The translations under genes were made by a program, and so were the position numbers. Positions 26,401-38,732 of a stretch of DNA of 64,000 nucleotides are shown here, piece by piece. This stretch comes from Owenia fusiformis (Eukaryota > Annelida > Polychaeta > Sabellida > Oweniidae), in assembly GCA_903813345.2 (NCBI GenBank), contig CAIIXF020000001.1, forward strand, positions 37,913,366 through 37,977,365. Reading direction: 5' to 3'. The notes below the pieces were generated by a model, which searched no databases, was not told where the DNA came from, and was given only the letters and a program-made list of their open reading frames with translations. How positions within the stretch are numbered: position 1 is the first letter of the stretch; every line of letters begins with the position of its first letter.

Positions 26401-29400
26401 GCAGATTTCTTTTTAAGCCTGCATGTATTCACACAGGTTGTTTCCTTTCCTTCTTTTTATTTCATCCTTTGATGAAACTTTCGAGATTTATTTTGTGTTA
26501 TTAGCATTCCAGCATATCTCTTTAGATATGCATAGTCTAGTATGACATTTTCCTCTTTAGACTTCCAACAACTTCATAATCTCAAGGCTTTGTTTTATCA
26601 TTAAAATTTAATCACTAAAATCACTATTTCCATCTTCACTTTTTATTCCAAAATCATATTATAGTTTTTATATACTTAGCTTTAAAAACATTTATCAAAA
26701 TGAAAGTTTTACGCTCAAAGATTTCCAACTATGTCCGTGATAATATATACTAGTGATGATGAATATGTTCACTCATTAATAGTATCACTACATAAAATAG
26801 CACCCTTTAGTGTTTTATGTATCATTTGCATGATCACGTGATAATGAGAATCAAATTAAATGTCATTGGAAACTAAAATATTACACATCAATTAAAAATA
26901 ACAGCCTTAACTTTCATAAACTTTGAATTAAAACATTGGCACTGTACGATTGTGTCCTTTAATTATTTAGAGTCATCATGATCAACTGATTTAGCATCAA
27001 AGCTCATGATTGGTTATGGTGTTCCAAATTGAAAACATCTAATATTAAACATCGCCATATAAATCAACATCTCCCTCATCTCCTTTAGAATCATTCAGGG
27101 CAGTTTTATCTGCTTTATTATCTTGAACATTGTCAGTTGATGATACCACATTTGGCTCTTTGCCATCTTTATTTGAGTCATTTTTTTCTTTAGGTTCTTC
27201 AGTGTTTGTCAGTGGGCTTGGTGATCTGCTAAGAGGATGGTCACCTCCAGGAGAATCTGTGCTAACCAGTGGGTCCAAGAACTGCAATATAACACCCGAT
27301 TTCAAAATATCAATCAATGTAAAAAAAATCACTCAATTTCAAGAAAATGCTAAGTACCAAGAAATTGCTCAATACAAAAGTGTTTTGTTCTAAACTTAGT
27401 AATAGTAGATTCAATATACAATTGTATTATTGAAAATCATATTTGTTGTAGAGAAAGAAAATGAAAATTATTATCTCAAAATATGATAGAACTGCACTTC
27501 TTTTCCATAGTGACTTACAGTGACTGTGGTTTCCAAAGTGCTGACTGCTGAGTATCTATTCCACTTCTTCAGTTTCCAAAGGTCTATCACCATATTCCTC
27601 AGTAAGACCAGCTTGCCTGCATCACTCTGTACAATTAATTCTGATTTGCTGTTCCACATTTTCACCTTGAGCACATCACCTTTTTGCTCAAGCATGAATT
27701 CAGATTTTTCAGATTTTTTACCTCCTGTGCTTCTTACTAGCTGGTACTGAAACAGATTTGCAAAACCCTTACAATCATGTAACAAGTTTGCCAAAGAGCA
27801 GTACTTCAATCTCTATAAATTATCATGGAAACTTCATATTACAAGTAATTCAATGGGTCTCTATCAACTTTGATATACATCCAAACCATGTGCTAGCCTT
27901 CTGCAAGCAATGGCTTCATCTCTACTATCACTAAATTGCAAGAGGAAGTTTGAGGATTTTAAACAGAATCAACATTTCCCCTTGGAGATCCTCAAACCAC
28001 CAGTTCTTGATTACAAATGACTGTCTTGAGGTGTCTAGGTGAGTGACAAATATGAGATGAGATGGTTGACTGTAAAAATAATTTTCTTAGCGAAAAATTT
28101 TGAAAATCCCAAATTCTGCAGTTTTTCTGCGCCAACGCTCATAGATTTGTCATTCAAGAAACCCTTACATAAAGCCTTTTATAACATACCTATGATGATG
28201 TATAGCGCAAAGTGTACACAAGACAGCGGGCCAATATAAGTTTTGAAAACCCCGCGCCCGCTAACTTTCTTAACTTTCTGATTGGTCAAGGCGCTGACGT
28301 CATAACCAATCAATCGAAGATAAAACTGCGCGAGCAATTTTTCTAAACTCATTTCAATCATTTTCAAACCATTTGTTTGTCAATTCTATGAGAAAACGGT
28401 ACTCTCTGACCAGTCTACTTCATCATAGGTATGTTATAAATCGTTTATGTCACTATCGTGGCACATATGCCCTCGGTTCTCAGAGATCAATGTCCCTCCC
28501 AAGGTCAGGCCATATATCACTGAGACCTCGGGCATATATGCCACGATAGTGACATAACCTCTAAATATAACTTAATGCAATGGGAAATACTTACAGAAGT
28601 GACTCTTCCACGTAACGAGCAGCGAACCCATCTCTCACTTTTGAGAACCTCCTTCAAAGATATCTCAGGAGCATCAAAGTATGAATCTAGGAGGTTTTGT
28701 TTCACCCTGAAACACCCTGTCATGAATATCTGGAAAATATAACATTACAGTTGTACATCTTTTAGATAACTTTTATGTTGAATATGGTATTTTTCCTAAT
28801 TTTTTGGATACCTATATGCGCTTATTGGAATCTCTCAATATCTTACCTTTTGAAATTATAATTTGGAAATTACACTGTGCGCTCATTAGAGAGAATACGG
28901 TATGTCATTTCCATAGCAATAAGCTTCGATCAAGAAAGAATCTAACCTTTGTTGAAATACTAAAAAATCTAGATGACAAAACTAACATGGGATTTAGTAT
29001 TACACTTGGTATCAAAATGGTGTGTTACAAAAGTGGACTCTGAGTGTGCATTATTGGATGAATGTTGTGGTTATTCTTTTTGGCTTAGACATTGGTGGAA
29101 TAAATCCAAAGAAATAAAACGCTTGATACTTACCATGCTATTGTGGCTGATTCTGTATCCAGGCACACCACACGCAACATTTGGCCCAAAGCAATTTCCA
29201 ACCACAACATAATTATCTTTTCGTAGAAGCTTGTGGTACTCTGGGGACAGCTCCTTTGTTTTATACTTGAGTAAGAAAAACTGGCCACCATCTGTGAGAA
29301 TCTGTACATAGGTGTAGTCCTCATAGCGTTCGGGATTACTTAGCACCAATCCAACTAATGAAGCAACTGAGGGGTGATCGAAATCAGGCTCCTCTACAAA

Positions 29401-32400
29401 GACAGCCCATCAGTTATACAGGGACTGGATAGCTCTGTGGTACTTACATGACCACACTTTTGCACTTTGTGTATTTTTTACAGTAGGTCTAGATTGTTCT
29501 GTTTTTCTTATTTTGCTCTGTTTTTGATTTCCTTATACTGTACTCACTTTTGAGTAACTTGTTGTCTAGTTCCAAATGTTTTGATTGTATTTCTTTTTCC
29601 AAACAAATATCTCATTATTAGTTACTTTTTGGCATGTTCATATTCTAATTAGTGGAAGTATTTAAAGTCACTTAAACTATAATACCAAACATTTCTCACT
29701 TGACATTATATTTTAGAAGGTTTTTGAGCATTATTCCAAACTCTTCAAAATATTATATCAATTACAAGCAATTAGCTTTAAGTTTTTCTTTTGAATTTCT
29801 AAATGTTCAAAAACAAATATAATGTGATGTACTGCTTCCATGTAAACAAAAAAATATGAATATTAATACCATACTTACAAAAAAATGAGGTTCCTTGTTC
29901 ATGAACTGCAGCAATTTAGTGATCAATAACTACATGAACAGTACAATGTATAGTTTATCTACATGTAAAGCGGTTCGATTTTGGAACCATTTTCATTTAT
30001 TTTTCATTAACATTCTCATTTAAGATGTTTACTAAACAGGCAATAAAACGTATCTCAATTGCTGCAATAGCAAGTATGTACAGAGTGAATACATGAAAGT
30101 ACCACAGAGCTATCAACACTGTACGTATTACAGGTTCTGGATCCTCGTCAGCACTTAAATCTGCAGCCTTCCAACCTGTACAGCAAATTCAGCCCCTACA
30201 TCGAGTATACAAAGACAAGATTAAATACCTCTTGATTTGATGTCCTTACGCTTAGGATCATCATCTTTGTGGTCATCTCTTCTATCATCTTTACGATCAT
30301 ATCTATCATCTCGTCGGTCATCTCTACGGTTATATCTATCATCTGTTTTGTCATATCTGTCATCTCTATATGGATTCTTCATGGAAGGTTCATCTCTCTC
30401 AGATGCACGTCGTCTCTGGTTTAGAGTAGATCTACAACACATATCAATAAACATGAATTAATTCAGTGACTTACAGAAATAGCTGAAAAAGTCACCAAAA
30501 ATTGAGAAATACAATAATCTAAATTTCATTTTGATGCAGGACTACCTTCTTACATGTATTAAGTTATGTATAATGATATTAGGTTTGGGTCCAGGATTTG
30601 AGTTCATTATTGCAAACTAATTGAACAAGAGGTCAATGACCATTCACCTGTCTAACAGAGCAAAGCATTCAACGAACCAACATCATTCATCATTCATACA
30701 ACGTTTATTTATCTTATGTTAATCAAAGGGGTTAACTCAAAAGTTTCAGACTCCACTTTTGAGAAAAATGGTACACCAAAAACAAAAACCAAAACAGCTT
30801 TTTACCTTTCAAATAATTTGGAATGAAATATGAGACAGTGCTATGAGGTCTCACCTGGCATCCATTGGGTCTACATGTCTAGGTGTCTCATATCTGCTAC
30901 TGCCAGGGCTAGATCTGCGACTGCCCAGTCTTGACCTTAGATCATTCGGATCCCGCCTGTCATCATCCCTCCTCACACGATCCCTCTCCCTAGAATTCTC
31001 TCTATCTGGACTCCGTCTACAAGGAATGTTGGGAAAAACTACATAAGGCAACACCAAAGAGTATCAAGTTTTAATAATAAAATAAGTTTTTTTTGTTTTC
31101 CTACAACTACAATGATGATTATTTCATTCAAAGAACTGGACCAAACTCATTATGAAAATAATAACCTTTTATTAAGACCCCACAATCCAAATTCTGGACA
31201 TAAATAAAACAGACACAGAAATTCAAAGATTGAGATTGATGCTTGGATTTATCAGAATATCACAGGGAAATACAAGAACACAAATGTGTACAAAATGTCC
31301 CCACCTATGGGTGATCCCGTCAAATGGTTATCCTGAAAATGAGTAGACAAGACTTTACCGACACAATTTGAGGATGGAAAATCCAAAATGGCCACCTTAA
31401 AATTTACCCAGAATGCAAAAAAATTAGTCAGTTCTAGATTTTCATACTAAGAACCACCCCTGAAAATGTGAAATTGATCCGTCATACAGTTAACCATAAA
31501 ACATGTTAACAAAACTTTATAGACAAGATTTGAAGACAGAAAATCCAAAATGGCTGCCTTGACATTTACCCAGAATGCCCAAAAACTAATCAGATCTAGA
31601 TTTTCATACTAAGAATCATCCCTGAAAATTTGAAATTGATCCACCATACGGTTCACCTGAAAACGCGTAGACAAGACTTTACAGACAAGATTTTAGGACG
31701 GAAAATCCAAAATGGCTGCCTTGACATTTACACAGAATGCCCAAAAACTAATCAGATCTAGATTTTCAGACTAAGAATCATCCCTGAAAATTTGAAATTG
31801 ATCTATCAAACGATTCACCTGAAAACGAGTAGACAAGACTTTACTGACAAGATTTTAGGACGGAAAAATCCAAAATGGCCGACAATAAAAAAGTGATTAT
31901 GAGTTTTTGCTGATTTCTTTTTACAAAATTATCACATATAACTATTGTTAACAATAACATAGGCTTTTACAACAAAGTACACCTGAAATTATTTATAAAG
32001 CTACTAAATAGTTAAAGTATGAAAACTGAACAAGGCACAGCCGTGAACAATATCGTACCTAAAACACAGCATTGTGGTCTTGTTGACCAAGAAAGCAAGA
32101 TGGCCGCAGAAAAGTTAATCAGCTCTGGAACTTATCACTGTGTAACATATGTAAAAATTTGAACGGTTTGGCTGGAAACCTGTAGACAAGTCTTGAAAGT
32201 GAAGATTTTAGGACGGAAAATCCAAAATGGCCACCTTAAAATTTACCCAGAATGCCCAAAAACCAATCAGTTCTTGACGTTGATATGTAGAAACATCCCT
32301 GAAAATTTCAGATGAATCCCTCAAATGGTTTGGCTGGAAACCTGTAGACAAGTCTTGAAAGTGACGATTTTAGGAAGGAAAATCCAAAATGGCCACCTTA

Positions 32401-35400
32401 AGATTTACCCAGAATGCCCAAAAACTAATCAGTTCTTGACGTTGATATGTAGAAACATCCCTGAAAATTTCAGATGAATCCCTTAAAGGAATATTCCTTG
32501 CCAAACAATCTCTCTCCTCATATGGTAGCTATAACCATATATATGCTTGCCATGTTTAGCAAAACACGCAAAAATGTTTTGATATGGTCAAATTTGATCA
32601 CTTAGAAATGTGATGCTCAATTCCAGTAAGCTGCCATCTTTTAAAATTTCACACAGGAAGTGATGTCATCGACTCTCAACTTTGCATATAGCATTAGGTG
32701 AGGAGCTATTAAGAATTACAAAACCAGCTAAATATTCTTTTTCAACTTTGTATCTTATTTAATCCTTCTGAAAATCTCTTCTTTTATTCTAAGTTGACAT
32801 GCCCTGAAAATATTTTTGCATAGAAAGTAATGATCACTTGTCTAGAAGTGATTTTGTGCTACTTTCCTATACTGTTATGGGCAAGGTTATAGAAGTTGAG
32901 AGTTGATGACATCACTTCCTGCAAGAAATCTTAAAAGATGGCAGCTCACTGGAAATAAGCACTAGATTTTTAAATGATCAATATTGACCATATTAAAACA
33001 TTACCCCATGTTTTGCTATATATGGAAACTATATATATGATTATAGCTACCATATCAAGAGAGAAAGGGTCTGGCAAGGAATATTCCTTTAAATGGTTTG
33101 GCTGGAAACCTGTAGACAAGTCTTGAAAGTGAAGATTTTAGAACGGAAAATCCAAAATGGCCACCTTAAGATTTATCCAGAATGCCCAAAAACTAATCAG
33201 TTCTTGACGTTGATATGTAGAAACATCCCTGAAAATTTCAGATGAATCCCTCAAATGGTTTGGCTGGAAACCTGTAGACAAGTCTTGAAAGTGAAGATTT
33301 TAGGACGGAAAATCCAAAACGGCCATCTTAAGATTTACCCAGAATGCCCAAAAACTAATCAGTTCTTGACGTTGATATGTAGAAACATCCCTGAAAATTT
33401 CAGATGAATCCCTCAAATGGTTTGGCTGGAAACCTGTAGACAAGTCTTGAAAGTGAAGATTTAAGGACGGAAAATCCAAAATGGCCACCTTAAGATTTAC
33501 CCAGAATGCCAAAAACTAATCAGTTCTTGACGTTGATATGTAGAAACATCCCTGAAAATTTCAGATGAATCCCTCTAATGGTTTGGCTGGAAACCTGTAG
33601 ACAAGCTGAAAAGTGAGACGCCGCCCGCCGCCCGCCAAGCTGACTACAATATCGTACCTTTTGTTAGGTACGATAAAAACACCATTCAATATGATACAAA
33701 GTATTATCGCTCGCTAACTTTTCTTTAAACATTCAAAATGGCTGACATGACTGAGCTAACAGGTCCAAAACCTAATCAGATCTAGAATAAAGTGAGCTGA
33801 ACAAGATTTTAAAGTTTTAAAAGCAACTGTGAAGCCGTTTTTCTTAAAGTTTGCAGACAAGGATTTTAGCATTTGACTTCAAAATGGGTGACAGGAAGTA
33901 GGTATCGAGCTAATTTTTTTTCATCCACATCTATATGCACTCATGAGTTATCCCTGGAAATTTGAAGGTGATATCTGTAGCGGTTTTGGAGAAAACTGCC
34001 GGACGTACGGACAAGCGGACAGACGCGCCTAGGCCGACAATATGGCCCCACACTATGTGGTGGGGACATAAAAAAACTTACCTGGATACTGCCTTTTCTC
34101 CTCTTTCTTTTGCTTTCTCTCGTTGAAATTGCTGTTCATATTTATCAAATCTGTCGATGTTTTCAGGTTTGAGGACTGCTACTATACGCCTCTCTACAAC
34201 CTCTTCCTGTGGATCCAGGAGTTCATCTCTATCAAATATAGGTTCAGATCCCTCATCTTTACGTCTTGGTACAACAACATCTGCAGCATACAGGTGCTTG
34301 GGTATAACAGCAGGAGAGTTCCCTCGTATGTTGCGCTGTATACCAATCGTAATGTTCTCATCAGCTTTGAAAGGTCTATCATAGGGAGTTGTGAAACGTT
34401 CATTCAAAGTTAGTTTATCTTCAACCTCTTTGATGACTTTCTCAACATGTAATTCTTCTTCTGGGCTGCTTCGTCTTCTTCCTCTCTGTATATCTGGTTC
34501 TTTCTGTCTGTCTCGTTCTTTACTTCTACTCCGATCTCTCCTGTAATCTCTGTCTTCACGTCTATCTCGTCTTTCATCTTTATCTTCTCGTCTGTCATCT
34601 CTTCGGGAATCTTGCCTCTTGGGAGATGGTCTTCTTCCTCTCTTGGGTGAAGGAGATCTGCGCCTTGGGGACCTCTCCTCACGTTTCCCTCTGCTTCTGT
34701 CTCTACAATATGATGAATAGGATTCTCAATGAATAAGTAAAGACATGCTGATTGCAGATGCATATTACATGTAGCTATGTGGGGTTTTACCCTTGGTTCT
34801 ATGGAGCAACATCAATAATGTTAATTTATACAATTCATGTAATTCAGTTAAAAACATCTTGTAATAAAAGAAACAAATGTGAACTAATTGTTATAGGAAA
34901 GCACCCCAATATGTTTAATCCAAGTATAGCTTATACACCCCATGTCTTAATTCCCATTTATACATTCCCAATGATTGCTAATGTGACTGGCATAAAATGC
35001 TGTTTGAGTTATACAAGAAATACACTATGGTTCTTGAATCTAGCTACATGATCTAAAGAAATACACTAAATATGTAAAAGGAATCAGCATTATTGTGTAA
35101 GTTGAGTCTACTCACTCATGCCTACTGTCTCTTCTCTGCACTCGTTGAGGAGATCTAGAATAGCGTCTTTTTCTCTCAGGGGTTCTAGATCTTCTACGGG
35201 GTGGTGGACTGGGAGATCTTTTAAAAGAATTAGAGCCCCTGAAATCATCAACTCTAGGTGTGAACACATGAATCGATATAACAATGATGTAAGACACGTC
35301 ATACAGTTGCTTTGTAATTGTTGTTCTTGTTGTTTTGAACTGATTCTATAAATTATTTATAGACTTTTGGATGTTCTGTGTATTTTATCTAATAATTTAC

Positions 35401-38400
35401 CTTTTCAGAACTTGCTCCAAAATTGCAACAAGAAAATGAAAATCATCACACTCACTGGCGGATCTGGGAGGGGGCCTAGGGTGGGCCCAAAAAAATGAAA
35501 GAAAATGGGCCTCAAATTTTCAAAAGTTGGGCCCACTTTAGGGTTTTAGGGGCCCAACATTTTTTTGATATGGATCAATAGATCTGGATACCAATGAGTT
35601 AATGAATTAAACAGATGACATGGCTCTGTATGCCATTCTGTGTCTATCTCTCACCTAGGACCTGTTCTCTTTTCTTTGGGAGACCTTGATCTTGACCTAT
35701 AAAAAAAGAATGATAAACATGCATTTCTCATTTCATAGATTCTTAATTATCGTATCATTATGCAAGTGTACCAACATGTCTACATTGGAAAAAAGAAATA
35801 GAAAACTAAAACGTTTAATGAAAGTTCTTTAGACTATAAGGCTGAACTGAAACTGAATTGCAACATTATTTTAAAATGCAGAACTGATGCGTGGGAAATT
35901 AAGACTTTATTTGGTCCGTTGGGTCAACTGAGCAAAATTCCAATATACATACCTTATAATGGATGACATCAACTACATCTTAAAGTAATAGAATTTTGAA
36001 TGAGATGAGATTAAGTGTTTACCTATAAAAAAATTCCCATAAGGAATGATATTTTCAGAACAATATTTCAAGAGGAAATTGATAAGAACATTACTGGTAC
36101 TAACCAGACCATGTTAGCATTTCGAGCACTAAAAGTAGATTATTCTTCTGAGATCACACATAGTCTTAACTTATTAGTTCCTTCAAATTAATACCCTGTC
36201 TTGAAAGAACCACATTCTTTTTTGCATTTTTGCATACAGTTCAACTGAGTTTTGTTCTGTATAATATGTTTCTCGTGTATCTTACTGGGAAATATTAAAG
36301 ATCATGTGAGAGTTCTGCTGCTTTTGCCATATGAATGAAACTGAAGAATTTTTCCTGAGAATATGCAGTATGTCAAGTTTTTATGGGTTGGTTTTCAGCC
36401 CATTTCTTCAAGGTATATACTGTACGCCCGGTATTATTCGCGTGCGATTTAGTTTTGCGCTTTTCGCAAGGGTGTTAAAATCGCGAAAAATTATCGTCGC
36501 GAAATTGCCAATTAAATCCCCGGGAATTTGTTTTTACCCAGGGCTCTGATGCATTTCGTTTTGTATAAAACGTTTCGTCTAGTGTTATTGGGCGATAATT
36601 GAATGATTTCCACCAACATGTCTATTTTACGTTGGCTAGTCAGGCCAACTACTACCAACAATGCCAGGTCTCATTTGATTTTCGTGGCCAATTGATGATG
36701 TTTCCCTCTGTCTGAGTAAATGATTTCAGTGGCTTGTTAAATATACTAGTAGTGCATTATGGGTAGGGACTGCTGTGAAATGATGAACGTTAATGACATC
36801 TACTAGTGTCTAAGTTCCAATTACTAGTACAAGTAAGTGAAATTCGCGAAATTTAATAGCTGCGAAATCGTGTTTTCGAAAATTCGCGAAATTAAATCTC
36901 GCAAATAATACCGGCCGTACAGTAGATGGGAGGATTTGTCTATCTGCAGTGTCAATTGCGTCTATGGGGTTTGAAGAGAAAGCCTGGACTACAGTCTATC
37001 ATCAAACAGTGGCACACGTTTCCATTGGCTTTCAAAAAAAGACCATGGACATGGGCATAGTCAGGTGAGGGTGAGGCATTTCAATTTTACAGAAACATAT
37101 TTTTTAAACATTATATGAACTAAAACTAGATGGAAGTCCATTTGGTAAATATTATGCCTCCTTTAGTTCAAATTTGCTTAACTAACAAATATTTTACAAA
37201 AACTATTTTTTCAGACATTAAACTTTAACTCTTTAAATGAAGTTCAAAGGTAAGCATTATGCCTCATTTTAACCAAATTTGCCTCGCTTAAGTTATGAAT
37301 TTTTGCCTCAGCAGTATTGATTGTTTCATGGGCTTTCAAGAGAAAGCCTGTGATAGTTTCTCTGGCTACATCAAATCATGTTCTCCACAGGATATGTTCA
37401 AGGGAACAAACAGTGATTCATATCTCAATATCGATTCCAAAAAAGACCATGGGGGAGCCAGTCATAAAGCAGGTGAGGTAACTCCTCATCACAATTTAAA
37501 AGAAACATTTTTTTAAACAATTTTTTTGACTACACCCGATTTCCTGGCCTGACTTCGTCGATAGAAATTGAAATATAAGAGATACCTGAAGATTATAGGA
37601 GTCTTACTTACCCTCTAGAGGTTAGAACACACATTTCAATGAAACCCTATCACCTTTGTTGTGTCAACCATAGAGCATTTAGCACAATATCCAAGAGGTA
37701 AAATATGGACCGTGAAAATGAATGATTTCCTTGTAAGTTCTGGAAGTTTCAATACAATAAATTATCAAACGTTTGTGAAAATTGAATGTTTGTACGTTGA
37801 TTCTATAATTTACAATTTGTATATTCTTCTATACTTTACATTGGTCTAAATTATAAAGCATCACAAACAGGTCCTACTGTATAGACTAATACAACGGACG
37901 ACCCATTCATACTTTCTGCGCAACTGTAGATCAAGCAGTTTCTTGTATCTTAGAACAGGCCATTCTCCTCTGCCCTATCCTAAACTCATCTGCAAGCGAC
38001 CACAAAACATTCTTTCCTAATATTCTAATAATTATTTTCACATCATACATGATTGGATGACATATGACAAAATTAAAGTTCAAGGTCAATACATTATTTT
38101 GTGATAGGGGCAACACCTTCCCGGAAGTGAACACGAGGAAAATGGAAAAGTCCCAAAAGCATTTACACAAATATTAATCAAGTACAGTGCTTATACTTCA
38201 TCATGAACAAAACAAAGTTGATATGGTTTCATTGAAATGTGTGTTCTAACCTCTAGAGGGTAAGTAAGACTCCTAATCTTCAGGTAACTCTCATATTTAA
38301 AGTTCTACCGACGGAGGCAGGCCGGGAAATCGGGTTTAGAACTAGTCTTCTGTGGAAATGAAGTCCAAACCATAACTTAACGAATTCCTGGAAGTCCTTG

Positions 38401-38732
38401 TCAAAAAGCCTTCAAAGGTAGCAACAATATGCCACGCAATATGCTTCTTCTTATCCAAATTTACCTCGCCTATTAATTTTTGACTCGCTGCACCCGGCCC
38501 GATTGCCTAGATTCTTGAAAAATCATCATTCAGAAACTGTAGGAAAATTTGCCATAACTTTGTGGAAAATACAATATGGCATTCTTCATTCTATGATATT
38601 GTTCCAAGTTGACAAAATAAATTAGATCTACTTGCAAAAGTAATTCTAAAAAAATGAATAGTCTATAATTGCTGATTGAGAATGAGGCTGCACTTACCGC
38701 GACCAAGAGAGGCCTCTATAACCCTTCGGCAT
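23482..38732 (-). CDS. BCLAF1/THRAP3-family RS-domain protein
   Basis: In-frame minus-strand exons are 38,732-38,698, 35,696-35,655, 35,253-35,116, 34,702-34,082, 31,016-30,855, 30,431-30,229, 25,225-25,107, 24,336-24,144 and 23,876-23,482, totalling 635 residues. Order: an RS/SP-rich N-terminus, long RD/DRR repeats, then LTLNERFT and DELLDPQEEVVERR (compare LNERFT and DLRHDIDRRRKER of BCLAF1), more RD repeats, MVPKKDQYYEHDNRES, an RG-rich box, STWRHDKFQDVEDEP and a Lys/Glu-rich tail. The last blocks match the C-terminus of vertebrate BCLAF1/THRAP3 (KSKKYFLHDD, RGRGR, KWTHDKY). Those proteins are nuclear and act in mRNA splicing, export and DNA-damage response. It is shorter than the vertebrate proteins (over 900 residues). 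Exon 30,431-30,229 ends in phase 1 and can join either 25,225 or the OB-module exon at 30,175. Confidence 0.86.
26500..27044 (-). other. Candidate 3' UTR of the OB-fold isoform
   Basis: The sequence following the TAA at 27,045-27,047 (reading leftward) is AT-rich and has no open frame. Tracts that read AATAAA-like on the minus strand (TTTATT on plus) occur further left, near 26,640 and 26,455. The cleavage site is not determinable here. The rest of the interval to 25,226 is plain AT-rich intron. Confidence 0.3.
27045..30175 (-). CDS. Alternative 3' end with OB-fold-like module
   Basis: Exons 30,175-30,132, 29,391-29,134, 28,729-28,595, 27,746-27,519 and 27,281-27,045 join in frame after exon 30,431-30,229 and end in TAA after DLYGDV. 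They encode an acidic linker (SADEDPEPEPDFD), a block with YEDYTYVQILTDGGQFFLL and NYVVVGNCFGPN, then an OB-like stretch: ISLKEVLKSERWVRCSLRGR, VLKVKMWNSKSELIV, LVLLRNMVIDLW and YSAVSTLETTV. The pattern of strand-loop-strand with W-x-x-KxRVTS-like start, a central MWN and a late VSTLETTV resembles RPA-type single-strand nucleic-acid-binding OB folds. The last exon is acidic and Ser/Asp-rich. With the shared 5' exons the isoform is about 650 residues. It could instead be a separate nested gene with its own start; I saw no good initiation site. Confidence 0.72.
28179..28558. mobile_element. Two adjacent small fold-back elements
   Basis: The first pair is TTATAACATACCTATGATGA at 28,179-28,198 with its reverse complement at 28,420-28,439. 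The second pair is TTATGTCACTATCGTGGCA starting near 28,445 with its inverse ending at 28,558, a 113-base hairpin. Both are non-coding and sit in the intron between the OB-module exons 28,729-28,595 and 27,746-27,519. They look like MITE remnants lying end to end. Confidence 0.75.
29428..30114. mobile_element. About 0.7 kb element with 18 bp inverted ends
   Basis: GATAGCTCTGTGGTACTT at 29,428-29,445 is repeated inverted at 30,097-30,114, and similarity continues weakly on both sides (TACAG outside, CATG inside). The interior is AT-rich and has no open frame. It fills nearly the whole intron between the first two OB-module exons. It is a non-autonomous DNA element of unknown family. Confidence 0.7.
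31298..34070. mobile_element. 2.8 kb element with internal 162 bp tandem repeats
   Basis: Ends are inverted: ATGTCCCCACC near 31,297 and GGTGGGGACAT near 34,070. Inside are repeated units of about 162 bases, recognisable by AAAATCCAAAATGGC(C/T) at roughly 31,377, 31,540, 31,702, 31,862, 32,216, 32,382, 33,148, 33,308 and 33,470. Near the right end are GCCGCCCGCCGCC and a GGACGTACGGACAAGCGGAC run. It lies in the intron between exons 34,702-34,082 and 31,016-30,855 and ends only about 10 bases from the donor of the upstream exon. The design resembles non-autonomous elements with tandem cores known in marine invertebrates (for example pearl-type elements of bivalves); the family is inferred. Confidence 0.72.
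32487..33088. mobile_element. Fold-back element nested in the tandem array (TTAA target)
   Basis: AGGAATATTCCTTGCCA is the left end and its inverse the right end, with TTAA on both sides (32,483-32,486 and 33,089-33,092). The flanks rejoin the interrupted 162-base unit (GAATCCC ... ATGGTTTGG), so this element inserted after the array formed. The interior is palindromic on a large scale: GAAGTGATGTCATC-type and TTGAGAGTTGATGACATCAC-type words face each other. TTAA duplication points to a piggyBac- or Kolobok-type transposase in trans. Confidence 0.78.
35448..35585. repeat. Short GGGCCC-rich element fragment
   Basis: GGCGGATCTGGGAGGGGGCC at about 35,457 is followed by inverted GGGCCC-containing words (GTGGGCCCAAAAAAATG and TTGGGCCCAC). 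The compact, GC-rich stretch differs sharply from the surrounding AT-rich intron and resembles the end of a hAT-type MITE. There is no second end that I can place. Confidence 0.4.
36418..36924. mobile_element. About 0.5 kb MITE with CTGTACG(G)CCGGTATTAT ends
   Basis: The left end reads CTGTACGCCCGGTATTATTC and the right end is its near-exact inverse, AATAATACCGGCCGTACAG. Inner parts carry paired TCGCGAAA and TTTCGCGA words. It is non-coding, in the intron between the first two BCLAF1/THRAP3-like exons. A decayed relative with AATTAAATCCCAGGGATTTG appears near 58,290. Confidence 0.75.
37534..38336. mobile_element. 0.8 kb fold-back element, arms about 110 bp
   Basis: The left arm starts ACCCGATTTCCTGGCCTG and includes CTTACCCTCTAGAGGTTAG. 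The right arm is its inverse, ending CAGGCCGGGAAATCGGGT. Arms are about 110 bases with several mismatches, so the insertion is not very recent. The core has no convincing open frame. Confidence 0.8.

Noticed and set aside
34123-34413. Plus-strand ORFs opposite the long RS/RD exon
   Set aside because: Antisense shadows of a coding exon that joins its neighbours in frame.
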